Source: Acidobacteriota bacterium
Lineage (GTDB): Bacteria; Acidobacteriota; Terriglobia; Terriglobales; Acidobacteriaceae
DNA length: 6,353 nucleotides
Direction of reading: 5' to 3'
NCBI GenBank assembly: GCA_021793595.1
Contig: JAJYSL010000251.1
Location: 1-6,353 of the forward strand
The position numbers and the translations under genes are program-made. Below are positions 1-5,818 of the stretch, in pieces. Numbering within the stretch: the stretch's first letter is position 1; each line of letters opens with the position of its first letter. The notes beneath the pieces are model-generated. The model was not told where the DNA came from, did no database searches, and saw nothing but the letters and a program-made list of their open reading frames with translations.

Positions 1-131
1 CTTTCCCCACCGTCCCCGAAGGCAAGGCCAGAATCCGCACCATCATGACCAGCGAGCACACCCGCGCCCAGCTCGATCAGGCTCTCGAAACCATGGCTCG
101 CATCGGGAAACAGATGGGCCTGGTAGCCTAA
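1..131 (+). CDS. kbl: Glycine C-acetyltransferase (2-amino-3-ketobutyrate CoA ligase), C-terminal end only
   Basis: This is the 3' end of a gene that enters from the left edge. Codons run in frame from base 3 to a TAA at 129-131, giving 42 residues. The stretch FPTVPEGKARIRTIMTSEHT followed by a RIGKQMGLVA-type ending closely matches the recalled C-terminus of E. coli Kbl (VVPKGQARIRTQMS... and TRIGKQLGVIA). Kbl is a cytosolic PLP-dependent alpha-oxoamine synthase that cleaves 2-amino-3-ketobutyrate with CoA to glycine and acetyl-CoA in threonine degradation. The PLP lysine and the rest of the catalytic core lie outside the window and cannot be checked. The related synthases BioF and HemA share the fold, but the RIGKQ-G-A ending points to Kbl. 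The gene is convergent with pyrC, which ends 180 nt away on the other strand. A partner tdh gene would have to lie to the left, out of view. Confidence 0.85.
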   Translation, partial: FPTVPEGKARIRTIMTSEHTRAQLDQALETMARIGKQMGLVA

Positions 132-160
132 GCGGTCCGAATGGCAACTGTATGAGTTAC

Positions 161-193
161 AGAACGACGTTCTCCGCAATTTCTGAAATTGCG
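161..193. repeat. Two adjacent small inverted repeats behind the Kbl gene
   Basis: At 161-173, AGAACG-A-CGTTCT is a 6+1+6 inverted repeat. At 175-193, CGCAATTT-CTG-AAATTGCG is a perfect 8+3+8 inverted repeat. They begin 30 nt after the Kbl stop codon. The second could fold as a transcript-end hairpin, but no T-run follows it, so it is not a standard intrinsic terminator. What is seen is only the symmetry; any role in ending or protecting the Kbl transcript is inference. Confidence 0.45.
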
Positions 194-241
194 CCACAGG
201 AATCGATAATATTTTCGGCGTAGCAAGAAATGCCCCAAATT

Positions 242-291
242 TAGTTGCCAAGGCAACTATGTGTCGTTTTTTGGTTGCTAAGGCAACCAAA
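242..291. repeat. Pair of related palindromes (GTTGC...GCAAC), centres 30 bp apart
   Basis: Palindrome 1 (242-259) is TAGTTGCC-AA-GGCAACTA, two perfect 8-bp arms. Palindrome 2 (270-291) is TTTGGTTGC-TAAG-GCAACCAAA, two perfect 9-bp arms. Both share the core GTTGCY-AAGGCAAC. Their centres (250.5 and 280.5) are 30 bp apart, close to three helical turns, so dimeric proteins bound at both would face the same side of the DNA. The shape, about 18-22 bp of AT-flanked symmetry, is typical of MarR-family operators, but no regulator gene is present to support that. Alternatively these are terminators for the convergent kbl and pyrC transcripts. On the + strand palindrome 2 is followed by ATTTTT, which fits an intrinsic terminator. 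Confidence 0.6.
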
Positions 292-297
292 TTTTTG
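271..297 (+). terminator. Possible intrinsic terminator for the Kbl transcript
   Basis: Read on +, the arms TTGGTTGC (271-278) and GCAACCAA (283-290) form an 8-bp stem with a TAAG loop, followed by ATTTTT. It lies about 140 nt after the Kbl stop, which is rather far. On - the same hairpin follows the pyrC stop by about 22 nt but is succeeded by an A-run rather than U, so it is a weaker terminator in that direction. It overlaps the paired-palindrome reading of the same bases. Confidence 0.4.
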
Positions 298-311
298 CCC
301 TATATTTGTAG

Positions 312-1643
312 CTAGTTTTTCCGCTCGCGCGCATCGTGTACGATGCGCCCTTCGTGCAGCGTCAGCACAATCCGCCCCGGCAATTTCCAGCCGTCGAATG
401 GCGAGTTGCGGGACTTCGATTTCGACTCGCTCACCCGGAATTGCCACTCCTGATCTGGCTGAAAACAAACCACATCCGCCACCGATCCCACCGCCAACGA
501 CCCTCGGCGATCGAGCTTCAGCAGCTTCGCCGGTCGGCTGGTCAGCAGCGCCAGCACCTTGGTCAGCGGCATCCGGTGCTGGCGATGCAGCACCCGCAGC
601 GACAACCCCAGTGCCGTCTCTAACCCGATGATTCCATTGGGGGCCCGCTCAAATTCCTGCTCCTTCTCATGCACCGCATGCGGTGCATGGTCCGTCGCAA
701 TCGCGTCCACCGTCCCATCTAACAGGCCTGCAATCAAGGACATGCGATCTTCTTCGCTGCGCAGCGGAGGGCTCATTTTGGCGTCCGTGTCGTAATCGCC
801 AATCGCCTCTTCGGTCAGTGCGAAATGGTGCGGCGCCACTTCGCAGCTCACGCGCAATCCACTCTGCTTCGCCCGCCGAACGGCTTCAAGTGCTTTCTTT
901 GTAGAGAGATGCGCCACATGCAAATGGGCCTGGCTGGCTGGGTCGCCTTTGCGCAGCCGCGCCAATAGTTCGATGTCGCGTTCCACGATGCCGCTCTCCG
1001 CCTCCGCGGGCATGCCGCGCAGCCCCAAGCGAAACGAAAGCGCCCCGGCGTGCATGCTTCCACCACGCGTAAGTCTTGTGTCTTCAGCATGTTGAATGAC
1101 AGCCAAGCCAACGCGCCCGGCCTGCGCCAGCGCCTGATACATCATGCTGTCCTGCAAAATCGGCTTCCCATCGTCCGACACCGCAACCGCGCCGGCGGCC
1201 TGCAACGCCGCATAATCCGAAATCGCTTCTCCGTTGCTTCCCAGCGTCGCCGCTGCAATCGGAAACACCCGCGCCACCGCATCGCGATCCGAAGCCTGCA
1301 TCCAGCGTGTAATTTCCGCGGAGTCGTTGATAGGAAAGGTGTTAGGCATGGCGCAAACGCTGGTGAATCCGCCCGCTGCGGCGGCCCGCGTGCCGCTGGC
1401 AATGGTCTCCTTGTATCCCTGTCCCGGCTCGCGCAAATGTACGTGAATATCAATCAAACCGGGAGCCACCACGCATCGGGCAGCGTGGATGATGGTCGCC
1501 TTTTCTTTTTTCGCCAGACCATCCAGCTTGCCAGGACGATCCAGCGCCGCCACGCGTCCATCGTGCAAGTAGAGATCGCGTGTTTCATCCATGCCCGTGG
1601 AAGGATCGACGAGATGTCCGCCCTGAATCAAAATTGCCGTCAT
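312..1643 (-). CDS. pyrC: Dihydroorotase (class I, PyrC)
   Basis: A cytosolic zinc amidohydrolase that cyclises N-carbamoyl-L-aspartate to L-dihydroorotate, step three of de novo pyrimidine synthesis. It has 443 residues, slightly above the usual 420-430. The TIM-barrel metal motifs are in order: DIHVHLREPG (His67, His69), AVSDDGKPI (Asp157/158), QHAED (His185), HVAHLST (His245) and ATDHAPH (Asp318). The PHH at 271-273 and SRNSPFDGW near the C-terminus are also class I hallmarks. The presence of SDDG where other types carry a carboxylated lysine suggests the bacterial class I form known from Aquifex, in which an Asp is a metal ligand; this is by family knowledge. The ATG at 1643 overlaps the pyrB TGA as ATGA, and CAGGA sits just upstream as ribosome binding site, so translational coupling to pyrB is likely. 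The stop is TAG. All key residues are present, so the enzyme appears intact. Confidence 0.96.
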   Translation of the reverse strand: MTAILIQGGHLVDPSTGMDETRDLYLHDGRVAALDRPGKLDGLAKKEKATIIHAARCVVAPGLIDIHVHLREPGQGYKETIASGTRAAAAGGFTSVCAMPNTFPINDSAEITRWMQASDRDAVARVFPIAAATLGSNGEAISDYAALQAAGAVAVSDDGKPILQDSMMYQALAQAGRVGLAVIQHAEDTRLTRGGSMHAGALSFRLGLRGMPAEAESGIVERDIELLARLRKGDPASQAHLHVAHLSTKKALEAVRRAKQSGLRVSCEVAPHHFALTEEAIGDYDTDAKMSPPLRSEEDRMSLIAGLLDGTVDAIATDHAPHAVHEKEQEFERAPNGIIGLETALGLSLRVLHRQHRMPLTKVLALLTSRPAKLLKLDRRGSLAVGSVADVVCFQPDQEWQFRVSESKSKSRNSPFDGWKLPGRIVLTLHEGRIVHDARERKN

Positions 1644-2830
1644 CGATTCCTGCTTGATCTTTTATTTTTGGGCTGGTGTGCGTCGAAAGCGCGCGCCAGC
1701 AGGGCCATGCGAACGACGGAACCATGGTAGACCTGTTCGGCAATTACGGAATTGGCGCAGTCCGCGATTTCACTGGTGATTTCCAGTCCGCGAATGATCG
1801 GACCGGGATGAAGAACGATGGCGTTGGGGGCATAGGCGGCCAGCCTCTGCATATGCAACTGATATTGTTTCATATAGTCTTCCAGATCGATCTCAAGGCC
1901 GGCAAGCCGCTCTTTTTGAATGCGCAGCATCATCACGACCTCAGATTGCTGGAGGGCACGTTCCAGGCTGCGTTCAATTTCCACGCCGGGGCCGATGTCC
2001 GCGGCATAGCCCGGCAGCAGCGCCGGAGGTCCGCAGAACACCACACGCGCTCCCAATCGCGGCAGAAGCAGAGCATTCGAACGGGCAACCCGACTGTGCA
2101 GAATATCGCCGACGATGGTGACAGTTATGCCATCCAGAGTCCGTTTGTGGATGGCATGCATGCGCGCGGCAGCGCGCGGGACCTTCGCGGTCCGGTGGGC
2201 CAGGATCGTGCGCAGATCGAGCAGCGCCTGCGAGGGATGTTCGTGGCTTCCGTCGCCTGCATTCAGAATGGGCAGGTGCGTGGCCCGCGCCAGCAGATAA
2301 GGCGCGCCGGAGTTCAAATGCCGCAGGATAATGCACTCCGCTCCGAGAGAGCGCAGGGTGATGCCGGTGTCCTTGAGCGATTCCCCTTTTTCGATGCTGG
2401 AAGACAGGGAACTGACCAGGGCCGTATCCGCACCCAGGGATTTTGCAGCCAGCTCGAACGAGGTTCGCGTGCGTGTGCTCGACTCGTAAAATAGCAGCGC
2501 CACGCGGCGCTTGGCATAGAGCCGGGCTCGATCGAGCGTCGGCATGGCCTCCAGCTCCGACGCTTCTGCGAGGATGCGATCCACATCCTGTAGGGTGAAG
2601 TGGGTGACGGAGATTGCGGAACCAGGATGAACAAATCCCGGTGAAAAGCTGGTGTGAAACAAGGGTCTGGAGAGGGTGCTTTGGGTAGCAGGAAGGGGAG
2701 AGTTATCCGGCTGAACAAGCAAGCGCCGGACTGGAGCAGAATGGCCGTTTCCAGCTTTGCTGCCAATCATATTGGCAGTGTGCTTTTGGGTGGGCGCTTT
2801 GCGTGCCGGCGTCTTCTGTTTGTTTGGCAT
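1640..2830 (-). CDS. pyrB: Aspartate carbamoyltransferase catalytic chain with long N-terminal extension
   Basis: Catalyses carbamoyl phosphate + L-aspartate to N-carbamoyl-L-aspartate, the committed pyrimidine step. From the ATG at 2830 it has 396 residues, against about 305-320 for typical PyrB. Visible motifs, numbered from this ATG: SSTRTRTSFE (118-127, carbamoyl phosphate loop), EKGESLKDT (147-155, the lysine loop completed by the neighbouring subunit), LRHLNSG (169-175), HEHPSQALLD (196-205), HSRVARSN (245-252), LRIQKER (302-308) and HPGPI (341-345). The catalytic domain begins near residue 72 (SAISVTHFTLQDVD). The preceding ~70 residues are rich in Lys, Arg, Ser, Pro and Gln and look disordered. 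The ATG at 2830 has CGGA just upstream and is preferred. A TTG at 2842 in frame has no clear ribosome binding site, and an ATG at 2770 is a third option. The gene lies about 50 nt behind pyrR and overlaps pyrC by 4 nt. No pyrI regulatory chain is seen. Confidence 0.93.
   Translation of the reverse strand: MPNKQKTPARKAPTQKHTANMIGSKAGNGHSAPVRRLLVQPDNSPLPATQSTLSRPLFHTSFSPGFVHPGSAISVTHFTLQDVDRILAEASELEAMPTLDRARLYAKRRVALLFYESSTRTRTSFELAAKSLGADTALVSSLSSSIEKGESLKDTGITLRSLGAECIILRHLNSGAPYLLARATHLPILNAGDGSHEHPSQALLDLRTILAHRTAKVPRAAARMHAIHKRTLDGITVTIVGDILHSRVARSNALLLPRLGARVVFCGPPALLPGYAADIGPGVEIERSLERALQQSEVVMMLRIQKERLAGLEIDLEDYMKQYQLHMQRLAAYAPNAIVLHPGPIIRGLEITSEIADCANSVIAEQVYHGSVVRMALLARAFDAHQPKNKRSSRNR
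2760..2778. repeat. Perfect inverted repeat inside the pyrB N-terminal extension
   Basis: CTGCCAAT-CAT-ATTGGCAG is an 8+3+8 perfect inverted repeat. The CAT spacer is exactly the complement of the in-frame ATG at 2770-2768 (Met21 from the 2830 start). In mRNA this would put that ATG in the loop of a short hairpin. It could be chance, an operator, or a structure affecting internal initiation; nothing else in the sequence decides among these. Confidence 0.4.
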
Positions 2831-2881
2831 AGATCCGTACAACGTTCACAAGGGACTTTGGCTGAGGCAGTCAGAGTCGGC

Positions 2882-3466
2882 TCAAGCGTCCATCCGTTCC
2901 ATCAGCAACACCTGTTCGTCACCGTCAATCTCTTCCAGTTTTACTTCCACAATTTCGCGTTCGGTGGTTTGAATCGTGCGTCCCACATAGGTCGCTTCTA
3001 TGGGCAGCTCACGATGGCCGCGATCGATGAGAGCCAGCAACTGCACGCGTTTGGGGCGGCCATGATCGATGAGCGCATCGAGAGCGGCGCGCACGGTGCG
3101 GCCCGTATAGAGGACATCGTCAACCAGCACCACGTCTCTTCCATTGACATCGAAGCCGGGCCCGTCCGTATGGACAGTGGGACGTGGTCCGCGGGCGGAA
3201 AGATCGTCGCGATAGAAACGAATGTCGAGGGTCCCGACTTCGATGGGTCTTTTCTCGATGGTTTCCAGCAATTTTGCCAATCGTCTGGCCAAAGGGACGC
3301 CACGGCGGTGAATGCCGACCAGCATCAGATCGTCGGCGCCATTGCTCTTCTCGACGATTTCATGCGCCAGGCGCACCAGCGTGCGTTCAATTTCGGACGC
3401 AGACATGAGACGGGATTTTTCCCGCACCGAAGGGACGAATTCCGAATCTACACCAGTTTCCTTCAT
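2882..3466 (-). CDS. pyrR: Bifunctional pyr operon regulator / uracil phosphoribosyltransferase PyrR
   Basis: PyrR senses UMP/UTP against PRPP and, in Bacillus, binds pyr mRNA to promote attenuation; many members also convert uracil + PRPP to UMP. The product is 194 residues from the ATG at 3466 (B. subtilis PyrR is 181). Along its length it matches recalled B. subtilis PyrR: RLAHEIVEK, LVGIHRRGVPLARRLA, FYRDDLS, the PRPP-binding VVLVDDVLYTGRTVRAALDA (residues 112-131) and LIDRGHRELPI. The reading frame stays open up to 3586, and the alternatives are ATG 3586 (234 aa), GTG 3427 (181 aa) and ATG 3406 (174 aa). I chose 3466 because CCAAGAAC upstream gives a weak binding site and the length is near normal, but the start is uncertain. 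It is the first gene of pyrR-pyrB-pyrC. Stop TGA at 2884-2882. Confidence 0.93.
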   Translation of the reverse strand: MKETGVDSEFVPSVREKSRLMSASEIERTLVRLAHEIVEKSNGADDLMLVGIHRRGVPLARRLAKLLETIEKRPIEVGTLDIRFYRDDLSARGPRPTVHTDGPGFDVNGRDVVLVDDVLYTGRTVRAALDALIDHGRPKRVQLLALIDRGHRELPIEATYVGRTIQTTEREIVEVKLEEIDGDEQVLLMERMDA

Positions 3467-3786
3467 GTTCTTGGGTAGATCATACGAGTCCCGACGGCGG
3501 CATACAAGGGCACGCGTCAAGGACAGGGAACTTCCTGCTCGACGATCCCTGCTTGCAGCGACTGAAGGGCGGGTCTGGAGGAACATGTTGGCCCCAGATT
3601 CCTAAGTCGCGAATCACCTGCCTTGGGCACATTGCGTGCTGTTCCGCCATTCCATTATCCATCGATGGAAATCGCGGAGAATATCGACGGGGAGGCAAAT
3701 CTGCTGCCGAACAACGCCCGTACTAAGGGTGAAGACCAACTGCTACTCATCTGTTGAAAGGGAGCGTAGCCGCTTCTTTCTGAGGT
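3467..3786 (-). promoter_or_regulatory. Leader/promoter region of the pyr operon (no clear sites resolved)
   Basis: About 320 nt lie between the pyrR start and the hairpin behind the upstream gene, so the pyr operon promoter should be here, read leftward. I see no convincing -35/-10 pair. GATAAT on the minus strand (3659-3654) could be a -10 but lacks a matching -35. A 12-bp palindrome TCCATCGATGGA sits at 3658-3669. On the minus-strand RNA, CAGGGA...UCCCUG (3551-3524) could form a 6-bp stem with a 16-nt loop. The Bacillus PyrR-binding consensus (ARUCCNGNGAGGYU) and a U-tailed attenuator were looked for and not found. No additional gene is supported here. Confidence 0.35.
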
Positions 3787-3820
3787 GCGAAGAAGGCGTC
3801 CCATGGGACGCCTTCTTCGC
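3787..3820 (-). terminator. Perfect 16-bp hairpin, likely transcript end of the exported-protein gene
   Basis: GCGAAGAAGGCGTCCC, AT, then its exact complement GGGACGCCTTCTTCGC: 34 nt with no mismatch. It starts 22 nt beyond the stop of the minus-strand gene ending at 3843, the expected place for a terminator, and separates that gene from the pyr operon. Neither strand has a U-run after the stem, so it is not a textbook intrinsic terminator. It may act with Rho, or as a 3'-end stabilising structure. Confidence 0.65.
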
Positions 3821-3842
3821 GGGAAATGCTCTACGGTCCATT

Positions 3843-5075
3843 TCAGCGGCCTTGCGAGCCTCCACCGCCTGAGTCCGATCCGGCTGCGGCGGTGCCTCCC
3901 TGACCACCCAGATCCCACGATGCGGAGAACAGGTTACGACTGGCGGACGAAGATGCCCGGAAGATGGGCTCGACGCCGGCGAGCAGCGTAAAGGCGGTTT
4001 CCTGACCGTCGGTTTCCTGGCCTGCAACAATCATGACGGCGTCGCCTTTGTGGAGATCCTTGACTTGAATGACCGGGGTTCGCTGGAGCACCTGAGAGAT
4101 ATTCATGCGCTGGCGTCCTTCACCGCCGCCGGCTTGGGGCATGCCTTGGCTGTTGGCTGGTCGCGCGCGCGGCTCGCTTTGGCCCTTCGCTCCATGCTCC
4201 TCTCTGGCACCTTCCGGCTGGCCAGTGCTGCTGTTTTTGAAGCGAGCAGCCAGCATCTGCGCCATCATAGGCGGCAGCTTGTGCAACTGAGACTCAGCAT
4301 TGATGAGAATGACAACCCTCTTTTTAGTGGCGAGGTCGGTGACGGTCAGGGTATGGCCTGCGTCGGTGGAAACCACGATTCCAGCGATGTTATGGAATGT
4401 GCCGGCCACGATTTTTTCGGCCTGCATTTCTGTGTTATCGGCGCTGAGATTGCCCAGGGCCCGGAGTTGATCCCCAGGACGGATCTGATCGAGAGTGGAG
4501 AGCTTGGCATCGGCGAACTGAATGGACTGAGGCGCGTAGCGGCGGATGATCGTCTGCGGCGTGGTGTGGATGGTGACGGTGCGGGACTGGTTGGTGGAGA
4601 TGGTCACCGTGCCGGTGGCCGGGTCGACTGCCCTCACAATTCCGCCGGTGCCGCGACGCTGCCAGTCTGCCTCCTCTTCCTCATGCACCTTAGCGATATC
4701 TGCTTGGGTCATGGCTATGACGATGGTTGCGGTGGGCGTCGAGCCATCGGTCGCGGGATGGACCAATGCAAGTACGCGATCGCCAACCGCGAGATCCGTG
4801 AGTTGAATGGGGGTAGCGCCAGCCACGGTTTTTGCTCCGGGAGCGGTTTCTAAAATGCGGGCGTTATCGGCTACAGTCACGGTTGTGGGCTCTCCGGAGT
4901 CTGGCTTGACTGTGAGCGACTTACCGCTGATCGCAGTGATGGTGCCGACCAGGCGGGTCGGCGCTGCCGGTTGGGTGCTGGTTGGTTGTGCAGATAGGGT
5001 GCAGGCTGCGGGCGCGAAGACGTATCCCACTCCGCCGAGCAGGACCAGCAAACGTACGATTTTTGCGGAGCGCAT
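3843..5075 (-). CDS. Exported DUF5666-like repeat protein, function unknown
   Basis: A 410-residue protein with an N-terminal export signal: basic MRSAKIVR, a hydrophobic segment LLVLLGGVGYVFAPAA (9-24), and a probable signal peptidase I site after LSA (Gln30 as mature N-terminus). Cys25 follows PAA, a poor lipobox. The mature part contains three similar beta-rich units, about 42-122, 144-225 and 229-370. Each starts G-I-x(n)-LTV/VTI, passes an NA/TPQT/NAE-type segment, and ends with a D-GD-V/L element (LAVGDRVLAL, IRPGDQLRAL, LHKGDAVMIV). This pattern is what I associate with DUF5666, assigned by eye. The third unit is interrupted near 280-333 by a polar, Gly/Gln/Glu-rich insert, and the C-terminus (374-410) is Ser/Gly-rich. 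The ATG at 5075 is chosen because AAAGG lies 7 nt upstream and the signal peptide starts there, although the frame is open to 5414. Probably periplasmic or surface; no catalytic motif is seen. Confidence 0.85.
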   Translation of the reverse strand: MRSAKIVRLLVLLGGVGYVFAPAACTLSAQPTSTQPAAPTRLVGTITAISGKSLTVKPDSGEPTTVTVADNARILETAPGAKTVAGATPIQLTDLAVGDRVLALVHPATDGSTPTATIVIAMTQADIAKVHEEEEADWQRRGTGGIVRAVDPATGTVTISTNQSRTVTIHTTPQTIIRRYAPQSIQFADAKLSTLDQIRPGDQLRALGNLSADNTEMQAEKIVAGTFHNIAGIVVSTDAGHTLTVTDLATKKRVVILINAESQLHKLPPMMAQMLAARFKNSSTGQPEGAREEHGAKGQSEPRARPANSQGMPQAGGGEGRQRMNISQVLQRTPVIQVKDLHKGDAVMIVAGQETDGQETAFTLLAGVEPIFRASSSASRNLFSASWDLGGQGGTAAAGSDSGGGGSQGR

Positions 5076-5390
5076 GGACAACCTTTCTCTTTGTTCGCCA
5101 GGTCGTGTGCTTACCGCGGATGGCGACGTCTTGTTAATGACGTTTGGTTCGCCGGAAGGTTTCATAAATCGGCAACATACTATACCGTTCTCTCTATCTT
5201 TAGCTATACCCTTTTTTGCGAAGGTACGGCGGCTTTTGAATGCAGCCTGCGAGGGCACCGAAGTCGGAGTCGATTTGTGGTGCGACGATCGAAGACCTGC
5301 TGAGGGAGTGGATGTATATTCTTTCCATCGGGCAGGCGATCCGGACATGGAAGGTTTCGGCAGAACATGTCGAAGGGCACGGGAGGCGGT
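5076..5390. other. Divergent intergenic region
   Basis: This 315-nt region holds the promoters of two divergent genes. The left half is AT-rich, and no well-supported gene lies in it. Features seen: the ribosome binding site AAAGG of the minus gene at 5083-5087; a direct repeat CTATACC at 5180-5186 and 5204-5210; a near-repeat GGCGAACCAAA / GGCGAACAAAG on the minus strand (near 5153-5143 and 5099-5089); and TATATT at 5315-5320 as a possible -10 for the plus gene. None is strong enough to be called with certainty. Confidence 0.5.
5179..5210 (-). promoter_or_regulatory. Candidate promoter with GGTATAG direct repeat, upstream of the exported-protein gene
   Basis: On the minus strand GGTATAG occurs twice, 24 bp apart (5210-5204 and 5186-5180). 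The downstream copy runs into TATAGT (5184-5179), a good -10 hexamer about 100 nt before the ATG at 5075. No TTGACA-like -35 is present at 17 bp, so either the promoter is activator-dependent or the repeat is a regulator site. Low confidence. Confidence 0.25.
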
Positions 5391-5678
5391 ATGATCTGGC
5401 GCTGGATGCGGCAACTGATCCGATGGTTCCCGGTGCTGGTGGGCGTGCTGGCGCTGTTGTACGTAGGGGACTGGGCGGTGCTGGAGATACGGGTAGCGCG
5501 GGGAACCGGATACGGATCCGTGCAGGTGACGCAGTTTCTGGCGACCTCCCTGAAGGGCAACAAGACGGAGTACGACCTGATGGGTACAGTGGATGAGACC
5601 TGCACCCGATCATTGTTCCCGCAAATGTGGCATCCTCCCTGCTGGTGGTTGAAACGGCATACCTCGCAGTGGGAATAA
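5391..5678 (+). CDS. Small single-pass membrane protein, function unknown
   Basis: A 95-residue protein. The ATG at 5391 is preceded by a strong ribosome binding site GGGAGG with 4 nt spacing, which decides this start over an in-frame ATG at 5367. A basic, Trp-rich start (MIWRWMRQLIRW) leads into one hydrophobic helix of about residues 13-31 (FPVLVGVLALLYVGDWAVL). A polar domain follows that is probably outside the cytoplasm by the positive-inside rule. That domain ends in an aromatic cluster with two cysteines, Cys71 and Cys84 (ETCTRSLFPQ and HPPCWWLKRH), which could form a disulfide if exported. I do not recognise a named family. The overall pattern recalls small conserved hypothetical proteins of Acidobacteriota, but I cannot confirm that. 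It is divergent from the exported DUF5666-like gene and convergent with glmU. Confidence 0.75.
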   Translation: MIWRWMRQLIRWFPVLVGVLALLYVGDWAVLEIRVARGTGYGSVQVTQFLATSLKGNKTEYDLMGTVDETCTRSLFPQMWHPPCWWLKRHTSQWE

Positions 5679-5763
5679 AGATCTCTGCGGCGTGCGGATT
5701 CCTGGTTACTTTGAGTTGGCAGCGCAGGGCGACGAGAAAGAAAGAGCGATTGAAAGTACCTGC

Positions 5764-5802
5764 AAGAAAATGCCTGCTGGCATACTCCACAGACATTTTC
5801 TT
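5764..5802. terminator. Stem-loop between convergent genes, possible bidirectional terminator
   Basis: AAGAAAATG (5764-5772) and CATTTTCTT (5794-5802) are perfect 9-bp arms around a 21-nt loop. The stem lies 85 nt after the small membrane-protein gene and 16 nt after the glmU stop, read on the minus strand. The arms are AT-rich. Downstream on + a T-rich stretch (ATTTTTCTTT, 5811-5820) follows after 8 nt. This is the right position for ending both transcripts, but the weak stem and long loop keep confidence modest. Confidence 0.4.
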
Positions 5803-5818
5803 ACTGGATGATTTTTCT

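Noticed and set aside
161..173. GAAC...GTTC resembling a LexA SOS box
   Set aside because: The spacer between GAAC and GTTC is 3 nt rather than 4, and no start of a damage-response gene is nearby.
2654..3478. Long plus-strand open frame (274 codons) opposite pyrR and pyrB
   Set aside because: It is antisense to clearly identified PyrR and PyrB, its translation shows no family resemblance, and it is explained by the codon composition of the real genes. The same applies to plus-strand frames at 1676-2494, 1050-1730, 4050-4853 and 4807-5394.
3467..3586. N-terminal 40-codon extension of PyrR from the ATG at 3586
   Set aside because: It would make PyrR about 50 residues longer than the known family, and the extra part is Arg/Ser-rich with no family resemblance. 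It is kept only as a possible alternative start.
3574..3598. Imperfect hairpin TCTGG...CCAGA around AACATGTT upstream of pyrR
   Set aside because: Only five outer pairs match before mismatches, and it does not fit the known PyrR-binding RNA consensus.
4992..5009. Possible lipoprotein signal (PAAC) in the exported protein
   Set aside because: Proline occupies the -3 position where Leu/Val/Ile is expected, while a good signal peptidase I site (LSA before Gln30) follows.
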